Shown: positions 7,133 through 16,098 of the stretch, one piece after another
Layout of the letters: every line of letters begins with the position of its first letter
Position numbering within the stretch: position 1 is the first letter of the stretch
Assembly: GCA_017553575.1 (NCBI GenBank)
Contig: JAFZKQ010000085.1
Location: forward strand, 1-39,249
DNA length: 39,249 bases
From: Paludibacteraceae bacterium
GTDB lineage: Bacteria; Bacteroidota; Bacteroidia; Bacteroidales; Paludibacteraceae
Direction of reading: 5' to 3'
Translations under genes and position numbers: made by a program
Notes under the pieces: model-generated
The model's input: the letters and a program-made list of their open reading frames with translations, nothing else
What the model was told of the DNA's origin: nothing
Databases searched by the model: none

Positions 7133-9738
7133 AAAGAATATTTTTCCTTTTTACAGCAATATTCTTATGCCTCTTCCTTTGGGCCCAAAAATCGATGATT
7201 TTCCATTTGGGGCTGTTGGGAAAGGAAGTTGTCAATATATCTGATACGGATACGATTCGCTTCAAGAACGGAAAGTTGATCATTGAGGGCGAGAAGAATA
7301 AAGAATACAAGATCTCTGAGATTGATAGTGCGACATTTGCTTTGGGCGAGAAGGATACGGTCTTCGTCACATATCAAGATAATTCAGTGGTTGTCGATAA
7401 TCCGTTTGGCGAGGAAGCCGTTGAGACGAATGTAGATGGTTCGCATGTCTCCATCCTTTCCCATGTGGGGAAGAAAGGGGTGGTTTACTATCTTTCGGGT
7501 TCTTCTTCTGATGGTACTTTTGAATTTACTCCAGATAAGGGTTATACATTGGTGTTTGATAATCTTTCTTTGTCGGCTGCCAATGCACCAATCGTCCTCA
7601 ATAAGGGGTTGGATGACGAATCTTATGTGGCCAATCTTCATTTGAGAGGTCAATCCGCACTCTCTGACGGGGAGTCAAACACACTTAAGGCGACACTTTA
7701 TACCAAATCCAAGTTGAAGGTCAATGTCGATAGTACGGCAACAGAGGGTGAATTGACGATTCAAAGTAAGAAACAGCATGCTATCAACTCTTCGAAACGA
7801 GTGGAGATGTATAGTGGTGTGCTCAAAATCACTCAGGCCGGCAGGGATGGTATCAATGCCGATGGTTTGGAAATGTACGGTGGTGAGTTGCTGATTTCGG
7901 GAACGGAAAGCGATGCCGTGGATTGTAGCGAGATGATTTTAGTGGAAGGTGGTTCAGTGGCGTTCTCTGTTCCTGCGGATGATGCGAAGGGCTTGAAATG
8001 CGATAGTGTGATAGAAATCAAGGGCGGAAAGATTCATGCGGATGTCAAAGGAAAAGGTTCAAAAGCCATCAAGGGTGGCGTGAAGACCACTTTATCTGGA
8101 GGCGAGACGATTATTACGTTGGACGCAAAGGAACCTTATCTTGGCTCGAACAACGATTATAAGTATAATGCGGGCATCACTTGCGATGGAGATGTGGAAA
8201 TTTCGGGTGATGCTATTGTTAGTATTGACGGTGAGGGTGTCGCTTCTAAGGGAATTAACGGTGAGGCGAACGTAATCATCAGCGGAGGCGAGTATGTCGT
8301 GGATCTCAAAGGAAAACACTATGATGAGACGGCCAATCGTGATACGGTATCCTGCATGGGAATCAAGTGCGACGGTAATGTGACTATCTCGGGTGGTAAG
8401 AACACGATTAAAATCGGTTCCAATGCCATGTTGGCAAAGGGTATTAAGACGAAGGGCGATTTGTCTATCACGGATGGAGAGTTGTCCATCACGGTGGAAG
8501 GTGGCTATTATATCACGAAGGAGTCTAACGGTCAGTCCCAAGGTGGTGGCGGAGGCGGTTGGAATCCAGGCGGATGGAACCCTGGTGGATGGAATCCAGG
8601 CGGAAGTTCAAAGCCGGATTACGAATACGCTACGGCTAAGGCAATCAAGGCGGAAGGTAATATTACCATTACGGGTGGAGATAATAAGCTTTCTGCTACG
8701 TTGGGTAAGGGCTTGATTTGTGACGGAACCATTACGTTGGGTCGTGAAAATGGAACCAAAGATGACTTTATCCTCTCTATCAGTGCGGGAAGCCGTTCGA
8801 ATGAGACTTATGTTATTCCAGGTAACTCGATTGAGATGGAGCGTACCAAAGCGCATGCTTCTCCGAAGGGAATCAAGGCAGATAAGTCTGTTGTCATTAA
8901 TAGCGGTACGATTGACATCTATGCTTACGATACGGGTATCTTGGCACCGGAGATTAAGATCAATGGAGGAAAAATAGATGTGAGTGCGCCTTATGACCAG
9001 GGCGTTTTCGGAAAAGAGAAATTGGAAATCATGGGCGGAGAATTGAGGGTGCTAACCTCCTATGAGGCATTGTCTGGCGCAATTATCCGATTGGGAGGCG
9101 ATAGCCGTACCTATGTAATCGCCGATGATGATGCTTGGAATGCTACGGATGGTAACGAAAGTTCCTCTAAGGTGCATATTTACGTAGAGGGTGGTATCCA
9201 CTATGCTCAATGTATGGGCGATGGCTTGGATTCCAACGGTGACATGATCATCACGGGTGGTATTACGGTAGTGGCTCAGAGCCATTCGCTCAACTCGCCA
9301 CTCGATACGGATACGGGTTGGAAACACCAAGGTGGCTTTGTCTTTGCTGTGGGTGGTAACGGAATGTTCAACGAATCTATTCCAGTAGAGTCTAAAGGTC
9401 ATATCTATAGCAGTGACATTTCCTTGGTTGCTGAGCAATATATCTTGGTGGCCAATGATGCTGGAAAGGTATTGGCGGCTATTAAGATGCCGTTGAATCC
9501 TACTACGAGCAACAAGAAGAGTGGTGCCGTATGTGCCTACAATTCGGATGTGACGAATTATAAGTTCTATGTAGGAAATAGTTTCAATGGTGCCATGGAC
9601 TATTTTGAGGGTCGTTTCGGATTGTACGAGCCTACACAAAACTTCAATTTGAACGGATTCACTAGTTATCAAGTCAGCACGCAAACTGGTAACGGTAGCG
9701 CCTTCGGTGGTGGCGGAGGCGGAGGCTGGGGCTGGTAA
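7129..9738 (+). CDS. Large secreted beta-helix carbohydrate-binding-like protein
   Basis: 869 residues with a Sec signal (MKRIFFLFTAIFLCLFLWAQ). After a short N-terminal module (MIFHLGLLGKEVVNISDTDT ... ISEIDSATF) come many repeats such as GINADGLEMYGGELLISG, GIKCDGNVTISGG and AIKAEGNITITGG, spaced about 20-45 residues. This is the pattern of the Cthe_2159-like carbohydrate-binding family (DUF4353 type), parallel beta-helices able to bind acidic polysaccharide or cellulose. A linker at nucleotides 8545-8613 has a GGGGGG run and three WNPGG repeats; the C-terminus is GGGGGGGWGW. There is no type IX sorting tail, although the gene overlaps the sorting-tail gene by 4 bases. Binding is known for distant relatives and is only inferred here. 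Confidence 0.85.
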   Translation: MKRIFFLFTAIFLCLFLWAQKSMIFHLGLLGKEVVNISDTDTIRFKNGKLIIEGEKNKEYKISEIDSATFALGEKDTVFVTYQDNSVVVDNPFGEEAVETNVDGSHVSILSHVGKKGVVYYLSGSSSDGTFEFTPDKGYTLVFDNLSLSAANAPIVLNKGLDDESYVANLHLRGQSALSDGESNTLKATLYTKSKLKVNVDSTATEGELTIQSKKQHAINSSKRVEMYSGVLKITQAGRDGINADGLEMYGGELLISGTESDAVDCSEMILVEGGSVAFSVPADDAKGLKCDSVIEIKGGKIHADVKGKGSKAIKGGVKTTLSGGETIITLDAKEPYLGSNNDYKYNAGITCDGDVEISGDAIVSIDGEGVASKGINGEANVIISGGEYVVDLKGKHYDETANRDTVSCMGIKCDGNVTISGGKNTIKIGSNAMLAKGIKTKGDLSITDGELSITVEGGYYITKESNGQSQGGGGGGWNPGGWNPGGWNPGGSSKPDYEYATAKAIKAEGNITITGGDNKLSATLGKGLICDGTITLGRENGTKDDFILSISAGSRSNETYVIPGNSIEMERTKAHASPKGIKADKSVVINSGTIDIYAYDTGILAPEIKINGGKIDVSAPYDQGVFGKEKLEIMGGELRVLTSYEALSGAIIRLGGDSRTYVIADDDAWNATDGNESSSKVHIYVEGGIHYAQCMGDGLDSNGDMIITGGITVVAQSHSLNSPLDTDTGWKHQGGFVFAVGGNGMFNESIPVESKGHIYSSDISLVAEQYILVANDAGKVLAAIKMPLNPTTSNKKSGAVCAYNSDVTNYKFYVGNSFNGAMDYFEGRFGLYEPTQNFNLNGFTSYQVSTQTGNGSAFGGGGGGGWGW

Positions 9739-9760
9739 GAGACAAAAGAAGAAAGAGCAA

Positions 9761-9805
9761 AGAGGAGGGTGTGTCAAAATGTTGATACACCCTCCTCTTG
9801 TTTTG
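9761..9805 (+). terminator. Strong hairpin terminator after the carbohydrate-binding gene
   Basis: AGAGGAGGGTGT (9761-9772) pairs perfectly with ACACCCTCCTCT (9787-9798). The inner GTCAA/TTGAT extends the stem to 17 bp around an AATG loop, and a TTGTTTTG tail follows. It lies 22 bases after the stop. Its AGGGTGTGTCAAAAT half is shared with the second hairpin at 10046. Confidence 0.8.
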
Positions 9806-10045
9806 TATTACCTCGACTATGGGTTTTCACCTATGGCTACTCTGAGCCCTCCTTTCGGAACGCTGTCGTTGTTTTGCGCATACGAACCCCAAGGGAGGCG
9901 TAACACAGGCACGGGCGCGAACCCGTGGGCAATGTGGATGGAATAGGAACGCGGATGGGTTTGCAAACGATTTGTTTTCCCCATGGTTTTATGCCGATGG
10001 GTGTATTATAATTAGGAGGGAGCAACCATGTGCCGTATTACGCCA
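9806..10045. other. Non-coding gap bracketed by two related hairpins
   Basis: About 240 bases between convergent genes with no credible reading frame. The stretch includes a CACGGG...CCCGTG hairpin (9910-9927), repeated CTATGG words near 9818-9836, and higher G+C than the flanking terminators. The wording resembles dispersed intergenic repeats seen in Bacteroidetes genomes, but without a genome comparison I can only say it is not coding and is framed by two hairpins that share 15 bases. Confidence 0.4.
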
Positions 10046-10078
10046 AGGGTGTGTCAAAATTCAATTTTGGCACACCCT
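10046..10078. terminator. Hairpin between convergent genes, 3' of the DUF4178 gene
   Basis: AGGGTGTGTCAAAAT (10046-10060) pairs with ATTTTGGCACACCCT (10064-10078) with one G-T pair and a 3-base loop. It is 33 bases beyond the end of the minus-strand gene at 10111. T-runs are weak on both strands, so it may stop transcription poorly or act as an RNA end-stabilising structure. Confidence 0.55.
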
Positions 10079-10110
10079 CTGATGGCAAATATCTATGATT
10101 CAGTTTCTTC

Positions 10111-11277
10111 TTATTTTCCTCCACCTCTGTGTCCGCCTGAGCTTCGTCTGCGAAGTCGGGAACTTTCTCGAATGTCTTGTATGAAAGGAATGAAAATATC
10201 TCTGTTGCCTCGGTGACTACTGAAGTAGTGACGCCTATGTTGGTTTCCGACGGAGGGAGTACGTGTTGAATCTGCCTCGAAACTGGTTGATTCATAAGAT
10301 TCTATGTAGAAACTTTGGGCGGTACTGTCGGCTTGGTATAGTGGTTCTTCCCAATTGGCTAACATCCATTCTCGTGTTGCGGAAAAGACGTATGAATATT
10401 TTGTTCCCGTATCTTTTCTGATCAACTCTATAAGTCGCTCTTCTTCCGATTTTGTAGACTCTCCCTCCTCTGTTTCTGGACATGGATAGATGAAGCAAAA
10501 CTCTTTGTCTGTCAGAATGCTGATGATTTCTGAATCTTCGTGTTTTAGCACAGTCTCCACCTCTCCTTCCCGTTGGGTAATGATGAATCGGGCTATGGAA
10601 TCGGCGTTTTGCATAGGATCTGTACACTTGTAGACGTATGCATATTTCCCCGAAGATGTTTCTATGCCAGTGATGTAGGTGACGCTAGTGAAATTGGAGG
10701 ATTTGTCTAAACTCTCCTCTATCGTTGGAATTTTATGCGTGTCCGGTGTGATAAAGTAAAAAGCGAGTATGGCAATGATGATGCATAGGTATAGATATAT
10801 GGAGTCATCTTTTATTTCCTTTTCTCCGGTCCCTTTTTTGACGAGTTTTATGGAGTCTAGATCAATTTTCTTTCCTCTACAATATTCTGTTTCATCGTCC
10901 CATTCCTCGATAGAATAGTATTCTTGGGTCTTCTTGTTCTCGTATTCCCAGAAGGAGGCCTCGTCGGAAGGTGTAACATCCACTTTTTGGAACGCTGCTA
11001 TGACCGTCTCTTTCCCTTCCTCTAATAGTTCCCAATCACCATTGTCTATGTCTGTTATTTTGCTGCAAAGCTCCCAGAGAATGCATTCGTCTTCGTCGAT
11101 GGAGAGCCATTCGGTGGCATGCATTTCGCCTCGGAGGGAGATTTTGTATTCATCCCACTGGTTGTTCTTTTTGTCTTTGTATTTGATTCTGCCTGTGATG
11201 ACGTATTTCTTCTCGTTGAATTCTATGACGTCTCCAACGTGGAATCTGCTATCGGATGTGGTTGTTTTTTCTTTCAT
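10111..11277 (-). CDS. DUF4178-like membrane-anchored protein
   Basis: 388 residues from the ATG at 11277, which has a GGAG ribosome site 8 bases upstream and lies 4 bases after the stop of the spermidine-synthase-like gene; the longer frame to 11310 would overlap that gene. The N-terminal part (FHVGDVIEFNEKKYVITGRI ... WDEYKISL ... EWLSIDEDE) matches the DUF4178 pattern of a small beta-barrel. A single hydrophobic helix sits near residue 160 (SIYLYLCIIIAILAFYFI), and the remainder is probably on the other side of the membrane. The C-terminus is basic and glycine-rich (RLRRRSSGGHRGGGK). DUF4178 proteins are often encoded next to multi-TM spermidine-synthase-like enzymes, as here. The function is unknown. 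Confidence 0.75.
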   Translation of the reverse strand: MKEKTTTSDSRFHVGDVIEFNEKKYVITGRIKYKDKKNNQWDEYKISLRGEMHATEWLSIDEDECILWELCSKITDIDNGDWELLEEGKETVIAAFQKVDVTPSDEASFWEYENKKTQEYYSIEEWDDETEYCRGKKIDLDSIKLVKKGTGEKEIKDDSIYLYLCIIIAILAFYFITPDTHKIPTIEESLDKSSNFTSVTYITGIETSSGKYAYVYKCTDPMQNADSIARFIITQREGEVETVLKHEDSEIISILTDKEFCFIYPCPETEEGESTKSEEERLIELIRKDTGTKYSYVFSATREWMLANWEEPLYQADSTAQSFYIESYESTSFEADSTRTPSVGNQHRRHYFSSHRGNRDIFIPFIQDIRESSRLRRRSSGGHRGGGK

Positions 11278-11281
11278 GGTG

Positions 11282-12790
11282 TTATCTCCATATTTTATCC
11301 GCATCACCATAGTATTTCATGAGGACGGGATTGGTTAGCGTATTGATTTTTATCTCTGAATTGGCCTTCTCGTCTTTGGCAAACGAAAAGAGGGTCTGGC
11401 AGGTCTCTGTGGCCAAAAATCGTGTCGGAACATCGATTTTGAAGTGTGTGTCCATCTCTTGTTGTGAGGCTATGTTGAACCCCCAATCACCGAAACTTGG
11501 CACTTCTAGATGGTAGGGGATGACATGGAAACCTTCGCTGGCAATGGTGTGGTGAATGCACCAGAACGCTTTTGTCGCATAGTAGGGACTGGTGGATTGG
11601 ACGACCATGATGCCATGTTCTCCCATGGAGTTCTTGCATAGCCGATAAAAAATGTTGGAGTAGAGTTTGTTTAAACTCTCGTTATTGGGGTCGGGAAGGT
11701 CGACGATGATGATGTCGTATTTAAATTTATTGTCTGTTAAGAATTTAAAGGCATCCTCGACGACAACTTCCATTTTCGGGTCTGTTAGAGAATGGTGGTT
11801 CAAGGTCGAAATCAGCTGGTTTTCGCTACAGATCTTGATGATTTCCTTGTCCAAGTCCACCAAAGTGATTTTTTTGACGGAGTCATATTTTAGGATCTCC
11901 CTTGCCGCCAATCCGTCACCACCGCCGAGCACTAGGACGTTCTCTTTCTTCTCCGCTTTCGACAGGGCTAAGTGAACGAGAGCCTCATGGTAGCGGTATT
12001 CGTCTAAGGAGGAGAATTGGACATTCCCGTTGATGAATAGCCGTAGGTCGTCTCGATGGCGGGTGAGTACGATGTGCTGGTATTTGGTCTGTTTCCTGTA
12101 GATTACTTTGTCACGAAAGAGTCCGTCTTCGACAAAGTTGGATATGTTTTCGGAGAATAGGGTTCCCGTCATCAGAATGCCCAAGAATCCAAGGGTGACG
12201 AAGAGTGTCTCTTTGTAGTGTTTGATTCTCTCCTTGTATTTCAGGATGATGAGAAGGGCGACGAGAATGTTGAGTGTCCCTGTTAGGAATGCCGTGCAGA
12301 AGTAGCCCAAATGGGGAAGCATCAGGAGCGGGAAGGCTATTGAACCGATCAATCCGCCGATGTAGTCGAAACTGAAGATGGATGATAGGGTTAAACGGAG
12401 GTTCTTCTCGTCGTTTTCGATGATGCGTGTCAGTAGGGGAATCTCCATGCCCACGAAGATTCCGATGGTGAGGATGACGAGGTAGAGGATGATTTGGTCG
12501 CACACCAGATAGATGTTCGCCAAGAAGAGGATGAGCGTACTGAGTCCGCCGATGATGCCCACACCGATCTCCACACCGATGAAATAATTGAAGAGGTGGT
12601 TTTTGATGAATTTACTCAAATAGGAGCCCAGCCCCATCGCAGACATATATATTCCGATGGTGACGGAGTATTGGAGCACGGTGTCGCCCTTTAGGAAAGA
12701 GCTTAGCGCGCTGATTATTAATTCGTAGCATATGGAACAACCCGATATGATCAAGGTTGTCAGCATGAGTAATTTGTATTTGCTGGGCAT
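11282..12790 (-). CDS. Multi-TM spermidine synthase-like aminopropyltransferase
   Basis: 502 residues. The first 200 are about seven membrane helices (LLMLTTLIISGCSICYELII and others). The last 300 are a spermidine-synthase fold with the nucleotide-binding LVLGGGDGLAAREILK, the acidic strand LVDLDKEII and the IIVDLPDPN loop. Soluble spermidine synthases transfer aminopropyl from decarboxylated S-adenosylmethionine to putrescine. In the membrane-fused forms the substrate has not been settled, and the usual active-site DxxD-type loop is replaced here by DLPDPN. The enzyme is followed immediately by a DUF4178 gene, so the pair probably acts together at the membrane. Polyamine synthesis is likely but other acceptors are possible. 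Confidence 0.85.
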   Translation of the reverse strand: MPSKYKLLMLTTLIISGCSICYELIISALSSFLKGDTVLQYSVTIGIYMSAMGLGSYLSKFIKNHLFNYFIGVEIGVGIIGGLSTLILFLANIYLVCDQIILYLVILTIGIFVGMEIPLLTRIIENDEKNLRLTLSSIFSFDYIGGLIGSIAFPLLMLPHLGYFCTAFLTGTLNILVALLIILKYKERIKHYKETLFVTLGFLGILMTGTLFSENISNFVEDGLFRDKVIYRKQTKYQHIVLTRHRDDLRLFINGNVQFSSLDEYRYHEALVHLALSKAEKKENVLVLGGGDGLAAREILKYDSVKKITLVDLDKEIIKICSENQLISTLNHHSLTDPKMEVVVEDAFKFLTDNKFKYDIIIVDLPDPNNESLNKLYSNIFYRLCKNSMGEHGIMVVQSTSPYYATKAFWCIHHTIASEGFHVIPYHLEVPSFGDWGFNIASQQEMDTHFKIDVPTRFLATETCQTLFSFAKDEKANSEIKINTLTNPVLMKYYGDADKIWR

Positions 12791-12866
12791 CGCTTTTTTT
12801 CTAACCTATTAGTAGATAGAGAATGGAGGGTAAATGATCAATTTACATAACATTCAATAATCCGTA

Positions 12867-12874
12867 CAAATCTA
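12867..12874 (-). promoter_or_regulatory. -7 box (TAGATTTG) for the spermidine synthase-like operon
   Basis: On the minus strand TAGATTTG fits TAnnTTTG exactly and ends 76 bases before the start codon at 12790. No convincing -33 TTTG is present at 19-20 bases. The 128-base gap to hrpB holds nothing else recognisable. Confidence 0.45.
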
Positions 12875-12918
12875 CTCAAAAGAATGGAAATTCTGAGTCT
12901 GAGGGGCTTTTGATTGCC

Positions 12919-15426
12919 TTATTTTTTCTTGTTTACGCCCCGAGTGGCTTCGGCTTCCAACGGATTGTCGGGCCAATAGTGCTTGGGGTAGCGACGGCGG
13001 AGTTCCTTCCGAACTTCGAAATATGTGTTCTCCCAAAAACTGCGGAGGTCTTGGGTGAGTTGGACGGGCTTGAATCCTGGGGAGAGAAGTTCCATTAAAA
13101 CGGGTCGCTTGCCGTCGTCGATGCGGGGAGTGTCCGTCATACCGAAGCACTCTTGGAGGCGGACGCTGACAACGGGAGCTTCAGCCCCCTTCCTGTAGTC
13201 TACGCGTATGCGGCTACCTGTCGGTACGACGATGTGTGCGGGTGCCAAGCGTTCGACGGTTTGTTGTTGCTCGTAGGTCAACATACCCCATAAGACAGCG
13301 GTCATGTCGATTTTTTTCGTCTCGTTGACGGTGGTGGCCATTTGCCCGTTGTTCTCAAGATAGAGGGGCAGCCACTCTTTGGCGCGGGATAGTAATGACT
13401 CGGTTCGCAGGTCTGGCAGTTCCAAGTCGGGGTGCCATTCGGCTACGCATTCGATTCTCCTTTGCATTCTGGTTACCTCTTCGGAGAAGTCCAGCAGGCT
13501 CAAACCATTCTTTGCGACGGCTTCACAGAGGGTCTCTGTTATCTCCTCCCGACTGAGGTCGGATAGTGGTTTCGATTCGAGGCAGAGGCATCCTAAGCGT
13601 TCTTCTTGTGTCGCGACGAGACATCCTCGTTTGTTGTCCCATGAGATATTCCGTTTCGTTTTGGATAACGCTTTGGCTGATTTCGGATTTAATGGGGAAG
13701 CCAAGAAAATTCTACCGCTGCTTGCGTTGAGGGAGGCAACGGCTATCCAGTCGTAGGCGGATAATTGGTCCTCTTTGGAAATGAAAGCCTTCTCTCCGCT
13801 TGCCAATCGGAAGTGGCCACAATGGTCTTCTGCTTTGGCTATTCGTTCTGGATAGGCATTGGCGATAAGGAACCCGACTTTCTCGTAATCGGGAGCGGAG
13901 TTCTCCTCTTTCGTGTGGACGAGTCTCCTATATTCACTGGCGATTCTGACAATCCGTTTCCATCTGTTTTCGTTTCCTCGCTTCCTTGCTTCTCGAAGCA
14001 GGGCTATTCGGGTATTGATGTCTGCGTCCTCCGTCGTGTCGCATAAAGGGTCTTTCTCTTCTATCAAGGCGGCTATGTCGGCTGCCAAGGCTTTCCCGTC
14101 CTCTTCGGTCTCATTGATCAGCATCCTGGCTATGCGGGGGTGGCAGGGGAGGTGAGCCATTCGCTTTCCGATCTCTGTGGCTTTCCCTTGTTCGTCAATA
14201 GCACCAAGCAGTTGAAGTAGGTGGGTTGCTTGTCTCACGTTGCTTGTTGGTGGGGGTGTTAGCCAAGGGAGACGGCCAAAATCGTTTCCGCCCCATGTGG
14301 CGATGTCGAGCAGGGTGGAGGAGAGGTCGGCTGTCTCTATTTCGGGCTTCCTACACTCTTCCATGCGGTGTTCGGTGGCAAGAGTCCATAGTCGGTAGCA
14401 GGTTCCTTCGCAGACACGTCCTGCACGGCCGCTTCGTTGCTTGGCTACATCTTTGCTGATGCGTGTTGTGACGAGGTGGCTGAGTCCCGTCCGTGGGTCG
14501 TAGTCCATCTTTCGGCAGAGTCCTGGATCGATGACGATGCGAACCCCTTCGATGGTGAGGGAGGTCTCCGCAATGGAGGTGGCTAAGACCACCTTACGTC
14601 GGCCTTGGGGCGATGGCAGGATGGCTTTCCGTTGCTCTTGTGGGGGGAGTTGTCCGTAGAGCGGATGAATTTCCGTTTCTGGCAAATTTCCTTCCAATAG
14701 GTCACGGCAACGCAGGATTTCCGCCTCTCCGGGGAGAAAAGCGAGGATGTCGCCCGACTCTTGTCTTGCGACTTTCAATAGGGTTTGGGCCACTTGCTCG
14801 GCCACTTGTTCCGTATGGGTGTCCTCTGTGCTATAGTTGATTTTGACAGGAAACATCCGTCCTTTGCTCTCTACGACGGGGGCATCTAGGGCGTTGCTGA
14901 TGCTGTTCGTGTCTATGGTGGCTGACATGATGACCATCCGCAGGTCGGGACGGACCATCTCTTGAGTCTCCCTCACAAGGGCCAAGGCCTCGTCTGTGGC
15001 TAAGCTTCGTTCGTGGAATTCGTCAAATAGGATGGCGGAGATGCCTTCGAGGAAGGGGTCGCCGACCAGCATTCGGGGAAGTATTCCTTCGGTCATGACC
15101 ACGATGCGGGTCTGTGCGGAGGTGCAATTCTCAAAACGGACTTGATATCCCACGGTCTCACCCACCTTCTCGTGGAGTAGGTCTGCCATCCTTTCGGCGA
15201 TCTGCTTGGCAGCGATTCGGCGAGGTTCCAGCAGGATGATTTTCCCCTCGTTGGGAAACCCTTTGAGTATGGTGAGCGGAAGCAATGTCGATTTTCCGGC
15301 TCCTGGTTCTGCCGTGATGATCAGTCTGTTGTGTTCTTGTAATTTGCGGTTGACCTCGTCGGCTATGGCGTAGGCAGGCAGGTGGCTGGTCTTGGCCTCG
15401 TCTATATGCAAGTTTTCTCCGTTCAA
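12919..15426 (-). CDS. hrpB: ATP-dependent helicase HrpB (DEAH family)
   Basis: 835-residue helicase. Walker A is AEPGAGKSTLLPL near residue 40, motif II is FDEFHERSL (DEFH), motif III is SAT in MSATID, and motif VI is QRSGRAGR. A ratchet/HA2-type region follows, and then the HrpB-specific C-terminal part ending in PKHYWPDNPLEAEATRG, which separates HrpB from HrpA. The start is a TTG at 15426: an in-frame stop lies shortly upstream and no ATG occurs before the Walker A motif. HrpB is a presumed RNA helicase in the cytoplasm whose exact substrate is not established. The gene is separate from its neighbours on the same strand. Confidence 0.93.
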   Translation of the reverse strand: MNGENLHIDEAKTSHLPAYAIADEVNRKLQEHNRLIITAEPGAGKSTLLPLTILKGFPNEGKIILLEPRRIAAKQIAERMADLLHEKVGETVGYQVRFENCTSAQTRIVVMTEGILPRMLVGDPFLEGISAILFDEFHERSLATDEALALVRETQEMVRPDLRMVIMSATIDTNSISNALDAPVVESKGRMFPVKINYSTEDTHTEQVAEQVAQTLLKVARQESGDILAFLPGEAEILRCRDLLEGNLPETEIHPLYGQLPPQEQRKAILPSPQGRRKVVLATSIAETSLTIEGVRIVIDPGLCRKMDYDPRTGLSHLVTTRISKDVAKQRSGRAGRVCEGTCYRLWTLATEHRMEECRKPEIETADLSSTLLDIATWGGNDFGRLPWLTPPPTSNVRQATHLLQLLGAIDEQGKATEIGKRMAHLPCHPRIARMLINETEEDGKALAADIAALIEEKDPLCDTTEDADINTRIALLREARKRGNENRWKRIVRIASEYRRLVHTKEENSAPDYEKVGFLIANAYPERIAKAEDHCGHFRLASGEKAFISKEDQLSAYDWIAVASLNASSGRIFLASPLNPKSAKALSKTKRNISWDNKRGCLVATQEERLGCLCLESKPLSDLSREEITETLCEAVAKNGLSLLDFSEEVTRMQRRIECVAEWHPDLELPDLRTESLLSRAKEWLPLYLENNGQMATTVNETKKIDMTAVLWGMLTYEQQQTVERLAPAHIVVPTGSRIRVDYRKGAEAPVVSVRLQECFGMTDTPRIDDGKRPVLMELLSPGFKPVQLTQDLRSFWENTYFEVRKELRRRYPKHYWPDNPLEAEATRGVNKKK

Positions 15427-15445
15427 TTCGATAAGAATTATGAGT

Positions 15446-15493
15446 TAAAAAAAAGAAGCCATTTCGACAGCTGTGCGCTTGGTGAAATGGCTT
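15446..15493 (-). terminator. Rho-independent terminator of the outer-membrane barrel gene
   Basis: Read on the minus strand, AAGCCATTTC (15493-15484) pairs with GAAATGGCTT (15465-15456) and is followed by a CTTTTTTTT run. It sits 20 bases after the stop of the barrel gene and just upstream of the hrpB start. Confidence 0.88.
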
Positions 15494-15513
15494 TATGTGG
15501 GTATTCCCCTTTC

Positions 15514-16098
15514 TTAGAAAATGAAACCGAACCCGGCGGAGTAGGCAACGTTTTTGAGCGAGCGTTGTTCCGCCTCTTTGTTCAAGTTTAGAAGTCCCCA
15601 TTCGGCATCGATAGTGATGTAGAACGGCATGAAGATGAATTTGGTGCCGGCTGCCAATCCCACATCCAAGTTGTTGAATCGTCCGTCCGAGCCGAAGAGA
15701 TCGTAGCTCTCCTCCTTTTCATCTTGCTCAATTTTATATTTTCCTGCAAATCCGTAGCCCACGTAAGGACCTGCGTTGATTCGCCAATCCATTTCCGATT
15801 CCAAAGGGATGGCCAAACTGATTTTTAAAGGAATTTCAGCATATATAGGATTGGAGGAAACGCCCGTGTTGGCCTCTTTGTGTCCCTTCATCGCCAATTC
15901 CAGCATGGGTTGGAATGTCAAGTAGTCACCTAACGGCATGTCAAGACCGCCCGCTATTCTGCCTCCGAATCTGTATTCGCTTCCTTTTATGGTCATGGTC
16001 GTGTAGCTGACACCACCCTCTACGAGAAATTGAACTTGCCCAAATGCATTAATGGAAAGGAATCCTAAAAGGAGAAACGAAAATAATCTTTTCTTCAT
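15514..16098 (-). CDS. Small outer-membrane beta-barrel protein
   Basis: 194 residues with a Sec signal (MKKRLFSFLLLGFLSINAFG, cleavage before QVQF). The rest alternates polar and hydrophobic residues with aromatic strand ends: VEGGVSYTTMTIKGSEYRFG, YLTFQPMLELAMKG, WRINAGPYVGYGFAGKY, LAAGTKFIFM and a terminal FGFIF ending in Phe. This fits an eight-stranded barrel of the OmpA-like/PorT outer-membrane family that is common in Bacteroidetes. No extra domain is present, so a structural or minor transport role is likely and the ligand is unknown. It has its own promoter-like sequence at 16255 with a leader of about 150 bases, and its own terminator. Confidence 0.85.
   Translation of the reverse strand: MKKRLFSFLLLGFLSINAFGQVQFLVEGGVSYTTMTIKGSEYRFGGRIAGGLDMPLGDYLTFQPMLELAMKGHKEANTGVSSNPIYAEIPLKISLAIPLESEMDWRINAGPYVGYGFAGKYKIEQDEKEESYDLFGSDGRFNNLDVGLAAGTKFIFMPFYITIDAEWGLLNLNKEAEQRSLKNVAYSAGFGFIF

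Noticed and set aside
9052-9777. 241-codon minus-strand open frame inside the carbohydrate-binding gene
   Set aside because: Antisense shadow; it also crosses the terminator at 9761 and shows no domain.
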